Notes under the pieces: model-generated
What the model saw: the letters and a program-made list of their open reading frames with translations, nothing else
Database searches by the model: none
Told to the model about the DNA's origin: nothing
Origin: Methylocystis echinoides
Lineage (GTDB): Bacteria; Pseudomonadota; Alphaproteobacteria; Rhizobiales; Beijerinckiaceae
DNA length: 64,000 bases
NCBI RefSeq assembly: GCF_040687965.1
Contig: NZ_CP156084.1
Span: forward strand, 2,666,501-2,730,500
Reading direction: 5' to 3'
In this document: piece by piece, positions 46,622 through 53,664 of the stretch
Layout: each line of letters starts with the position of its first letter
Numbering within the stretch: position 1 is the stretch's first letter
Made by a program: the position numbers and the translations under genes

Positions 46622-48291
46622 CCGCGACCGCCGAAGCAAATTTCGTTTTCGTCCCTTTCGGCGGCGTCGGCGAGATCGGGATGAATCTCGCCCTTTACGG
46701 CTATGGGCCGCCGCGGGCGCGCAAATGGCTGATGGTCGATTGCGGTTTGGGCTTTCCGGGCGCCGACCTTCCGGGCATCGACGTGGTTTTCCCGGACATC
46801 GCCTTCGTCGAGAAAATCGCCAGGGATCTCGTCGCCATCTGCATTACCCATGCGCATGAGGACCATATCGGCGCGCTGGCCACGCTCTGGCCCAAGCTCA
46901 AGTGCAAGGTTTATGCGACGCCCTTCGCGGCGGGGCTTCTCGAGGTGCGACGGCTGAACGAACCGGGCGCGCCGAAGATCGATATTCTCACTGTGCAGGC
47001 CGGCGCCGTTCTCGACCTCGAGCCGTTCACGGTCGAATATATCGCCGTGGCGCATTCCATCCCGGAGGCCAATGCGCTGGCCATTCGCACGCCGCTCGGC
47101 ACGGCGCTGCACACGGGCGATTGGAAGATCGACCCCGAACCCGGCGTCGGCAATCGCATCGACGAGGCGCGGCTGCGCGCGCTCGGCGACGAGGGCGTCG
47201 ACGTTCTCATCTGCGACTCGACCAATATCCTGCGCGAAGGCGACAGTTTCTCGGAGAGCGACGTCGCCCGCGTGCTGAAGCCGCTCATTGCCGAGGCGCC
47301 GGGCCGCGTGCTGGTGACGACCTTCGCCTCCAACGTCTCGCGCCTGCGCGCGATCGCCGAGGCGGCGCAAGCGTGCGGCCGCACGGTCGTCGTCGCCGGG
47401 CGCGCCATGGATCGCGTCGTACAGGTCGCGCGCGACTGCGGTTTTCTCGACGGACTGCCGGGTTTTCACGCGCCGGAGATGCTCCCGAATCTGCCGCGCG
47501 AGAAAACCGTCGTCATCGCCACGGGCAGCCAGGGGGAGCCGCGCGCCGCCATGATGCGCGCCTCGCAAAATGATCACCCCTCGATCAAGCTCGTCTCCGG
47601 CGATCGCGTGATCTTCTCCTCGCGCACCATCCCCGGCAATGCGCGCGAGGTGCATCGCGTCATCAATAATCTTTGCAATCTGGGCGTCGAGGTCATTACT
47701 GACCACGACCATCTGGTGCATTGCTCGGGCCATCCGCGCCGCGGAGAGGTGCGGCAGATGTATGAGTGGGTGCGCCCGAAAAGCGCAGTGCCCGTGCATG
47801 GCGAGGCCCATCATCTCACCCAGCATGTCGCCTTCGCGAAATCCTGCGGAGTGGCGCATGTGGTCTCCGCCCGCGACGGCCACATGGTGCAGCTCCTGCC
47901 GGGGCCGCCCGCCATCATCGATGAAGTGCCGCATGGCCGCCTGCTCAAGGATGGCGACGTCGTCGTCAAGGAAGACGACGGGGCGGTGCGCGAACGTAAC
48001 AAGCTGGCCTTTGCGGGCGTCGTGTCCATCGCGCTGGCCGTCGACAAAAAAGGCGAGCTCGTCGGCGATCCGGACGTCGTCTTCGCCGGCGTGCCAAAGA
48101 AAGGCAAGTTCGGCGAAGAGATGGGCGAGGTCATCGACGAGGCGCTGTTCGCGACCTTCGAAGGCCTGCCGCGCGCCCGCCGCCGCGACCCCGACTCGGT
48201 GTCGACCGCGATCGAGCGCTCGGTGCGCGGCGCGGTGAGCTCGGTGTGGGGCAAGAAGCCGATCGTGCATGTGATGGTGGTCTCGGCCTGA
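46618..48291 (+). CDS. rnj: Ribonuclease J
   Basis: The 557-residue protein is an RNase J of the metallo-beta-lactamase/beta-CASP family, an RNA-degrading enzyme with both endonuclease and 5'-3' exonuclease activity. The zinc-binding motif HAHEDHIGAL is near residues 79-88; TGDWKID, CDSTN and the beta-CASP motifs ATGSQGEPRAAM and HCSGHPRRGEV follow. The ATG lies in the last codons of birA, so expression is probably coupled to it. Alphaproteobacteria use RNase J in 23S rRNA 5'-end maturation, which is probable here. Confidence 0.95.
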   Translation: MTATAEANFVFVPFGGVGEIGMNLALYGYGPPRARKWLMVDCGLGFPGADLPGIDVVFPDIAFVEKIARDLVAICITHAHEDHIGALATLWPKLKCKVYATPFAAGLLEVRRLNEPGAPKIDILTVQAGAVLDLEPFTVEYIAVAHSIPEANALAIRTPLGTALHTGDWKIDPEPGVGNRIDEARLRALGDEGVDVLICDSTNILREGDSFSESDVARVLKPLIAEAPGRVLVTTFASNVSRLRAIAEAAQACGRTVVVAGRAMDRVVQVARDCGFLDGLPGFHAPEMLPNLPREKTVVIATGSQGEPRAAMMRASQNDHPSIKLVSGDRVIFSSRTIPGNAREVHRVINNLCNLGVEVITDHDHLVHCSGHPRRGEVRQMYEWVRPKSAVPVHGEAHHLTQHVAFAKSCGVAHVVSARDGHMVQLLPGPPAIIDEVPHGRLLKDGDVVVKEDDGAVRERNKLAFAGVVSIALAVDKKGELVGDPDVVFAGVPKKGKFGEEMGEVIDEALFATFEGLPRARRRDPDSVSTAIERSVRGAVSSVWGKKPIVHVMVVSA

Positions 48292-48354
48292 TCGCCTGCG
48301 TTTGGGTTTTTCAGCCCAAGGGCTAAACTGCGCCCGGGACAGACGAGTCGGGGC

Positions 48355-49500
48355 ATGAGCGGCAAACCGGGCTTCTACGAATTCTTCGCCGGCGGCGGCA
48401 TGGCGCGCGCCGGGCTCGGGCCGGGCTGGACCTGCCTGTTCGCCAATGATTTCGACGCGAAGAAAGCCGCGAGCTATCGGCTCAATTGGGGCGGCGAAGC
48501 GCTGCATGTCGGCGACGTGGCCAAGGTCACGACCGAACAGTTGCCGGGGCAGGCCGATCTCGTCTGGGCGTCTTTCCCTTGTCAGGATCTGTCGCTCGCG
48601 GGGGCGGGGGCGGGGCTCAAGGGCGAGCGCTCGGGAACGTTCTGGCCGTTTTGGGGACTGATGACGGCGCTGCGCGCCGAGGGCCGGGGACCCAAGACCA
48701 TCGTTCTCGAAAATGTCTGCGGGGCGCTGACCTCGCATAAGGGGAAGGATTTTCAGTCGATTTGCGCGGCACTTGCCGAAGCGGGCTATCGCTTCGGCGC
48801 GCTCGTTATCGACGCCGCGCTGTTTCTTCCGCAATCGCGGCCGAGGTTGTTTATCATCGCCGTGCGCAACGACGTGGCGATCCCCGCCGCGTTGACGGGC
48901 CATGCGCCAAAGCCGCCCTTCCACACGAAGGCGCTGCAAACGGCTCATGCGCATCTGGACGCCAGGCTAAGGGCCGTCTGGCTGTGGTGGCGCTTGCCAG
49001 AGCCGCCGATAAGAAACACGAGGCTTCTGGAGATCATCGAAGATGCGCCTGCCGATGTGTCGTGGCATAGCGCGGCGGAGACGCGCGCCCTCATCGGGAT
49101 GATGAGCGAGGTCAATCTGGCGAAGATCGAGGAGGCCAAGCGCGCGGGTCGTCGAATGGTGGGCACGCTCTATCGGCGCACGCGTTATCAGGCCGGCAAG
49201 AAGCTCCAGCGGGCGGAGGCGCGTTTCGACGATATTGCGGGCTGCCTGCGCACCCCGGCGGGCGGCTCCAGCCGGCAGTTCGTGTTGCTGGTCGAGGCGG
49301 GCAAAGTGCGTTCACGGCTCATGTCGGGGCGCGAGACCGCGCGGCTGATGGGCCTTGCCGACGAGTACGCGTTGCCCCGGACGTATAACCAGACTTATCA
49401 TCTGACGGGAGACGGAGTCGCCGTCCCAGTCGTGCGGCACATTGCGGCGCATTTGATCGAACCCTTGCTCCTCGCCAGCGTCGCGCGGGAAGCGGCGTAG
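48355..49500 (+). CDS. DNA (cytosine-5) methyltransferase
   Basis: The 381-residue protein is a C5 cytosine methyltransferase. In order it shows motif I FYEFFAGGGMARAGL (about residues 7-21) for S-adenosylmethionine, motif IV SFPCQDLSLAG (about 74-84) with the catalytic Cys, motif VI ENVCG (about 118-122), motif VIII QSRPRLFIIA (about 158-167), and late motifs IX/X (CLRTPAGGSSRQ and GDGVAVPVV). The region between VIII and IX is the target-recognition part; the target sequence cannot be read from it. The vsr gene follows at once, and no restriction endonuclease is visible nearby, so it may be a solitary methyltransferase. It lies just downstream of rnj, after 63 bases. Confidence 0.93.
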   Translation: MSGKPGFYEFFAGGGMARAGLGPGWTCLFANDFDAKKAASYRLNWGGEALHVGDVAKVTTEQLPGQADLVWASFPCQDLSLAGAGAGLKGERSGTFWPFWGLMTALRAEGRGPKTIVLENVCGALTSHKGKDFQSICAALAEAGYRFGALVIDAALFLPQSRPRLFIIAVRNDVAIPAALTGHAPKPPFHTKALQTAHAHLDARLRAVWLWWRLPEPPIRNTRLLEIIEDAPADVSWHSAAETRALIGMMSEVNLAKIEEAKRAGRRMVGTLYRRTRYQAGKKLQRAEARFDDIAGCLRTPAGGSSRQFVLLVEAGKVRSRLMSGRETARLMGLADEYALPRTYNQTYHLTGDGVAVPVVRHIAAHLIEPLLLASVAREAA

Positions 49501-49515
49501 ATCTGCGCTGTGACA

Positions 49516-49926
49516 ATGGCGGCCAAGGAAACCCCCGCCCAACGCTCCGCCGTCATGCGCGCGGTGAAATCGCGCGACACCTCGCCCGAACGCGCCGTGC
49601 GCAAGCTGTTGCGCGCTTTTGCCCCCGGTTACCGGCTGCATCGAAAGGACGTTCCGGGGAACCCGGACATCGCTTATCTCGGGCGCAAACAGGCGATCTT
49701 CGTGCACGGCTGTTTCTGGCACGGACACGACTGCGCACGCGGGGCGCGCATGCCGAAGGCCAACGCCGAGTATTGGCGCGCCAAGATCGCGCGCAATCGC
49801 GCCCGCGACGCGGCGCATGGCGCGCGTCTGGCTGAACTCGGCTGGCGCGCGCTCACCGTCTGGGAATGCGAATTGAAAGACAAAGGCGCGTTGGAAAAGA
49901 AGCTGCGCGCCTTCCTGCGCGCCTGA
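49516..49926 (+). CDS. vsr: Very short patch repair endonuclease Vsr
   Basis: The protein of about 136 residues is a Vsr endonuclease, which nicks next to T in T:G mismatches left by deamination of 5-methylcytosine. Family motifs are SAVMRAVKSRDTSPE near the start, GNPDIAY (with the catalytic Asp), VHGCFWHGHDC (zinc and active-site residues) and RALTVWECEL near the end. It directly follows the C5 methyltransferase gene, as expected for a pair in which methylation damage and repair are matched. ATG 49516 and GTG 49510 are both possible starts. Confidence 0.93.
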   Translation: MAAKETPAQRSAVMRAVKSRDTSPERAVRKLLRAFAPGYRLHRKDVPGNPDIAYLGRKQAIFVHGCFWHGHDCARGARMPKANAEYWRAKIARNRARDAAHGARLAELGWRALTVWECELKDKGALEKKLRAFLRA

Positions 49927-50043
49927 AGGCGTAAAATTTGAATGTTTCCCTGCGATCGACCTTAACGCTGCGCGCCGATTACTCGGGCGGCGCGGCGCGC
50001 GCGTTGCTATGGTTCGCGCAACCTGATGGCAGGAGTGGAGGCC

Positions 50044-50349
50044 ATGTTCGTTTTGGCTTTGACCTCATTTGGAGTCAGCCAGAGATTGCTGACTTATTCG
50101 CGCATGTCCGACGCGCTGGCGCGGGCGGCCATGACGCCGTCGACGGAGGCGGACAAAGCGCAAATTTATAAAGTGCCGAGCGTCGACGATAAGCACGCAG
50201 ACCCGTCGATCGCCGGTTTGAGCAGAGGCGTGTTCGTTGGCGCAGTCGACAACACGCAGCTCGATCCGATCGAAGAGACGCGCGGCGCGCAGACGGCGAA
50301 AGCGCAGCTCCTGGCCGCGATGGCTCCGGGCATGCTGAACGACGAATGA
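50044..50349 (+). CDS. Hypothetical protein
   Basis: An open frame of 101 codons begins with ATG 50044 after GGAG (50032-50035); an ATG at 50026 is also in frame. The N-terminal 20 residues are moderately hydrophobic (MFVLALTSFGVSQRLLTYSR) and the rest is polar, with no motif I recognise. It is convergent with efp and ends at a shared hairpin, which favours a real gene. I cannot suggest a function. Confidence 0.45.
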   Translation: MFVLALTSFGVSQRLLTYSRMSDALARAAMTPSTEADKAQIYKVPSVDDKHADPSIAGLSRGVFVGAVDNTQLDPIEETRGAQTAKAQLLAAMAPGMLNDE

Positions 50350-50381
50350 AAAAGCCGCCGGGCCATGAGGCGCGGCGGCTT
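50348..50381 (-). terminator. Terminator between efp and the hypothetical gene
   Basis: A perfect 9-bp stem (50352-50360 with 50373-50381) with a 12-base loop is flanked on the low-coordinate side by a run of five A, which is a U run in the minus-strand message. It fits as the efp terminator and may also end the convergent transcript. Confidence 0.85.
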
Positions 50382-50407
50382 GTCCGAAAGCCGATAAAGA
50401 GGCGCCT

Positions 50408-50977
50408 TTAGTCCTTGGCGCGCTCGACGTAGCTGCCGTCTTCCGTCTGGATGACGACGCGCGTGCCGCTCTGAATATGCGGCGGGACCATCACGCGAGC
50501 GCCGTTCGAGAGCTTCGCGGGCTTGTAAGAGGATGACGCCGTCTGGCCCTTCATGGCGGGCTCCGTCTCGACGATCTCGAGCGTCACGCGCTGCGGCAGT
50601 TGGATCGCAACCGCCTGGCCGTTGAACATGGAGAGGATGCACTGCATCCCTTCCTGCAGCCACTGCGCCTGATCGCCGATCGCGTCCGCCGGCACCGCGA
50701 CCTGCTCGTAGCTCGCCTGGTTCATGAAGTGATAGCCGTCGTCGTCATTGTAGAGGAAGCTGTAGTCCTGATCCTCGACGAAAGCGCGCTCGACCTGCTC
50801 CGTGGTCTTGTAGCGGTCGGAGACCTTCACGCCGTCCGAGAGGCGGCGCATGTCGATCTGGGTCGTCGGCGTGCCCTTGCCGGGAAAAAAGCTTTCGGCG
50901 GTCAAAACGACGTAGAGCTGCCCATCCTCACGCTCAATAATGTTGCCCTTGCGAATCGAGCTGGCGATGACTTTCAC
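50408..50977 (-). CDS. efp: Elongation factor P
   Basis: The 189-residue protein is EF-P, which rescues ribosomes stalled at polyproline stretches by acting next to the P site. The three beta-barrel domains are full-length. The modification loop reads [11 protein letters not shown] with Lys34 at the tip, the residue that EpmA and EpmB modify with beta-lysine. Both of those genes lie within 3 kb. The start is GTG with AAGGAA upstream. A short frame of ten codons ends 13 bases before it. Confidence 0.97.
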   Translation of the reverse strand: MKVIASSIRKGNIIEREDGQLYVVLTAESFFPGKGTPTTQIDMRRLSDGVKVSDRYKTTEQVERAFVEDQDYSFLYNDDDGYHFMNQASYEQVAVPADAIGDQAQWLQEGMQCILSMFNGQAVAIQLPQRVTLEIVETEPAMKGQTASSSYKPAKLSNGARVMVPPHIQSGTRVVIQTEDGSYVERAKD

Positions 50978-50989
50978 AGGTTCGGTTCC

Positions 50990-51030
50990 TTCATTGCCGG
51001 CGGCCGCGCCGGCTCGCGTTCATTGCCGGC
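50990..51030. repeat. 12-bp direct repeat in the efp/epmA divergent region
   Basis: TTCATTGCCGGC occurs at 50990-51001 and again at 51019-51030, 29 bp apart, between the divergent efp and epmA genes. Both copies carry an ATG on the minus strand. The repeat may be a regulator site or the trace of a small duplication. Confidence 0.5.
50991..51023 (-). other. Possible ten-codon leader frame before efp
   Basis: On the minus strand ATG at 51023 opens a frame for [10 protein letters not shown], with a stop at 50993-50991, 13 bases before the efp GTG. It has no clear ribosome-binding site of its own. A function in coupling to efp is conceivable but not shown. Confidence 0.2.
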
Positions 51031-51145
51031 CACGGCCGGGCTGGTCTATGAACGGGGTAAGACCATATTTCGCGCGCCTCGGCAAATCCCGCCGCAAGCA
51101 GCACGATCGCATTTTGTCGCGACCGGGACGCGCTCGGGAGGCTTC

Positions 51146-52183
51146 ATGACGCTCGCTTCGCCCTGGTGGGCACGGGATGTTTACGCCGATCGCAAGCCTT
51201 TTCTCAAGGCGCGCGGCGCGATAACGGCGGCCACGCGGCGATTTTTCGCGGCCGAAGGCTTTACCGAGGTGGAAACGGCAGCGTTGCAGATCTCGCCTGG
51301 CAACGAGACCCACCTTTCCGCCTTTGCGACCGAACTGATCGGGCAGGACGGCGCGAGGAGCCGCCTCTATCTCCACACTTCGCCGGAGTTTTCCTGCAAA
51401 AAGCTGCTCGCCGCAGGCGAAGAGCGGATTTTTGCTCTCGCCCGCGTGTTCCGGAACCGCGAACGCTCGGCCCTTCACCATCCCGAATTCACCATGCTCG
51501 AATGGTATCGGGCCGGCGAGCCGACGCTGCGGCTCTATGAAGATTGCGCCGGGCTCCTCGCCGCCGCGGCGCGCGCGGCCGGAGTGAGCGATTTCACTTG
51601 GCGCGGGCGCGTCTGCGATCCCTTCGCGGAGCCCGAGATTGTCACTGTTTGCGAGGCTTTCGCCGCGCATGCGAGTATCGATCTCGAGGCCTTGCTGGGC
51701 GACCGCGACGGCCTTGCCCGGGCGGCGGCGCGGGATGGGATTCGCGTCTCGGAAGACGACAGCTGGTCGGATCTGTTCAGCAAGATTTTGTCCGAAAAAG
51801 TCGAAGGCCGGCTGGGCGGCGAGCGGCCGACGATTCTGACCGATTATCCGGTCAGCGAAGCGGCGCTTGCGCGCGTCAGCGACGACGATCCGCGCTTCGC
51901 TGACCGGTTCGAGCTTTATATCTGCGGCGTGGAAGTCGCGAACGGCTTCGGCGAGCTGACCGACCCCGAGGAGCAGCGTCGCCGCTTCGAAGCGCAAATG
52001 ACTGAGAAAGCCAGGGTTTACGGCGAGCGCTATCCGATCGACGAGGATTTCCTGAGGGCGCTGGCCGCGATGCCGGCGGCGTCGGGCGCAGCGCTCGGAT
52101 TCGACCGGCTGGTCATGTTGGCGACCGGCGCCGAGCGCATCGAGCAAGTGCTTTGGTGCCCCGTCGCGGAACAGGGCAGTTGA
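51146..52183 (+). CDS. epmA: EF-P lysine ligase EpmA
   Basis: The 345-residue protein is EpmA (GenX/PoxA), a class II lysyl-tRNA synthetase paralogue without the anticodon-binding domain, which attaches beta-lysine to EF-P. Class II motifs are visible: FTEVETAALQISPGNETHLSAF (motif 1 region), RVFRNRERSALHHPEFTMLEWYRAG (motif 2) and GAALGFDRLVML (motif 3). GGGAGG lies five bases before ATG 51146. Longer open frames upstream cross the efp gene and are not supported. It is divergent from efp. Confidence 0.95.
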   Translation: MTLASPWWARDVYADRKPFLKARGAITAATRRFFAAEGFTEVETAALQISPGNETHLSAFATELIGQDGARSRLYLHTSPEFSCKKLLAAGEERIFALARVFRNRERSALHHPEFTMLEWYRAGEPTLRLYEDCAGLLAAAARAAGVSDFTWRGRVCDPFAEPEIVTVCEAFAAHASIDLEALLGDRDGLARAAARDGIRVSEDDSWSDLFSKILSEKVEGRLGGERPTILTDYPVSEAALARVSDDDPRFADRFELYICGVEVANGFGELTDPEEQRRRFEAQMTEKARVYGERYPIDEDFLRALAAMPAASGAALGFDRLVMLATGAERIEQVLWCPVAEQGS

Positions 52184-52186
52184 CGC

Positions 52187-52390
52187 TCAGCGGTGAAGCA
52201 GCATCACCAGCGGCACGACGCCGGCAACCGCCACGATGACGCAGGCGAGCCACACGGCCTCCAGATACGCCACGAAGGCCGACGGGTGAATTGCCGCGCT
52301 CGAATTCTGCCGCTCGATCATGAGATTTGCTGGGTTTCGGACGCGCATCCGTCGCGGCGCCGGGTTGGAGGTGAAAGAGTCGAATGTCAT
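52187..52390 (-). CDS. Small single-helix membrane protein
   Basis: The 67-residue product has a polar, basic N-terminal part (residues 1-40) and one C-terminal membrane helix (about 43-65, AVWLACVIVAVAGVVPLVMLL). The gene is probably real: AAAGG lies nine bases before the ATG and a good sigma-70-type promoter lies 30-60 bases upstream. Its place between epmA and epmB, on the opposite strand, is notable. I do not recognise the family. Confidence 0.6.
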   Translation of the reverse strand: MTFDSFTSNPAPRRMRVRNPANLMIERQNSSAAIHPSAFVAYLEAVWLACVIVAVAGVVPLVMLLHR

Positions 52391-52420
52391 GGCCTGTCGC
52401 CTTTGTACTAACAGTCCATC

Positions 52421-52449
52421 ATTTTAATAGACTAAATATCACAGGTCAA
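52421..52449 (-). promoter_or_regulatory. Sigma-70-type promoter of the small membrane protein gene
   Basis: On the minus strand, TTGACC (52449-52444) and TAAAAT (52426-52421) are 17 bp apart, each matching the consensus at five of six positions. Transcription would begin near 52414, giving a leader of about 24 bases before ATG 52390. The surrounding AT-rich stretch is conspicuous in this genome. Confidence 0.65.
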
Positions 52450-52466
52450 TCGGTGTTTTTTGGAAT

Positions 52467-52493
52467 TAAACAACGCAGTTTTTCTGTTGTTTA
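52467..52493. promoter_or_regulatory. AT-rich palindrome before epmB
   Basis: TAAACAAC (52467-52474) and GTTGTTTA (52486-52493) form a perfect 8-bp inverted repeat around an 11-base centre. It lies just upstream of the small gene's promoter on one side and about 80 bp before epmB on the other, so it could be an operator for either gene. Confidence 0.45.
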
Positions 52494-52573
52494 GAGAGGT
52501 GGAGAAAGGGCCGGATTGTCATTAAGAGGCTTGGGGTCACGAAGCGCCCCGCCGGCGCATCGGCCTTGGGCGA

Positions 52574-53623
52574 ATGACGACGAAAACCCTCCGCTCCCTT
52601 TTAGATCTTGAAGCCGCCGGCCTGCTGACCTCTGTCGGGAAAGAGGATTTGCGCGCGGTCGCGGCGCGCTACAGCGTCGCCGTGACGGCCGAGGTTGCGG
52701 GGCTGGTCGACAGCGCCGATCCCGCCGATCCCATCGCCCGTCAATTCCTGCCCGACGCGCGCGAGCTCGTGATCTTGCCGCAAGAGCGCGTCGATCCCAT
52801 CGGCGACGCGGCGCATAGTCCGGTTTCAGGGATCGTTCACCGTTATCCCGATCGCGTGCTCTTGAAGCTTCTTACTGTCTGTCCGGTCTATTGCCGGTTC
52901 TGCTTTCGACGCGAGACGGTGGGACACGGCAAGGGCGATGTCCTCGGCGACGCCGAGGTCGAGGCGGCGCTCGATTATATCGCTCGCACGCCACAGATTT
53001 TTGAGGTCATCCTCACCGGCGGCGATCCGCTGATGCTCTCGGCGCGCCGATTATCGGCCGTCGCGCGCCGGCTTGCCGAGATCTCGCATGTCGCCGTTTT
53101 GCGCGTGCACAGCCGCGCGCCGACGGCGGCGCCCGATCTCGTCACGCCGGAGCGTCTCGCGGCGCTGAACGAAAGCGGCAAGGCGCTTTACGTCGCGCTG
53201 CACGTCAATCACGAGCGGGAACTGTCCGCCGCCGCTCGTGCGGCGATCTTGCGCCTGCGGGCGGCGGGCGCGACGCTCCTCTCCCAGACCGTGCTGCTCG
53301 CCGGGGTGAACGACGACCCCGACGTCCTGGAACGGCTGATGCGCGCTCTATTAAGGGTGGGCGTCAAGCCCTATTACCTTCATCACCCGGACCTCGCCCC
53401 CGGCACGCGCCATTTTCGCCTCAATATTGAGGCAGGAAAGCGTCTTCACGCCGAGCTTGCACGCCGGATGACGGGGATCGGCGCGCCGGCCTATGTGCTC
53501 GACATTCCCGGCGGCTTCGGCAAGACGCCGGTCGCGGGGATGGAGCCGGATGGGGCTGGCGGTTGGCGCGTGACGGACCGCGCCGGACGCGTGCATGTCT
53601 ATCGGGACGACGTCCAGGCTTAG
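52574..53623 (+). CDS. epmB: EF-P beta-lysylation protein EpmB (lysine 2,3-aminomutase-like)
   Basis: The 349-residue protein is a radical SAM enzyme with the cluster motif CPVYCRFCFRR (about residues 103-113), a lysine 2,3-aminomutase relative. Together with epmA and efp nearby it is best read as EpmB, which converts (S)-alpha-lysine to (R)-beta-lysine for EF-P. FEVILTGGDPLML is the S-adenosylmethionine-binding region and KPYYLHHPDLAPGTRHFR carries PLP/substrate contacts. The shorter C-terminus, compared with clostridial lysine aminomutases, supports EpmB. Confidence 0.93.
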   Translation: MTTKTLRSLLDLEAAGLLTSVGKEDLRAVAARYSVAVTAEVAGLVDSADPADPIARQFLPDARELVILPQERVDPIGDAAHSPVSGIVHRYPDRVLLKLLTVCPVYCRFCFRRETVGHGKGDVLGDAEVEAALDYIARTPQIFEVILTGGDPLMLSARRLSAVARRLAEISHVAVLRVHSRAPTAAPDLVTPERLAALNESGKALYVALHVNHERELSAAARAAILRLRAAGATLLSQTVLLAGVNDDPDVLERLMRALLRVGVKPYYLHHPDLAPGTRHFRLNIEAGKRLHAELARRMTGIGAPAYVLDIPGGFGKTPVAGMEPDGAGGWRVTDRAGRVHVYRDDVQA

Positions 53624-53664
53624 CCTTAAGATCAACGCGATTCGAGTTCCTTTGGAGACCTGCG

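Noticed and set aside
46294-48954. An 886-codon minus-strand frame opposite birA, rnj and the methyltransferase gene
   Set aside because: It crosses three genes with clear catalytic motifs on the plus strand; its product is Arg/Asp/His-rich without domains.
48355-50349. Complete restriction-modification or new defence island around the methyltransferase
   Set aside because: Only the methyltransferase, Vsr and one short unknown frame are present; efp and the EF-P modification genes follow. Without an effector nuclease this is not supported as a defence system.
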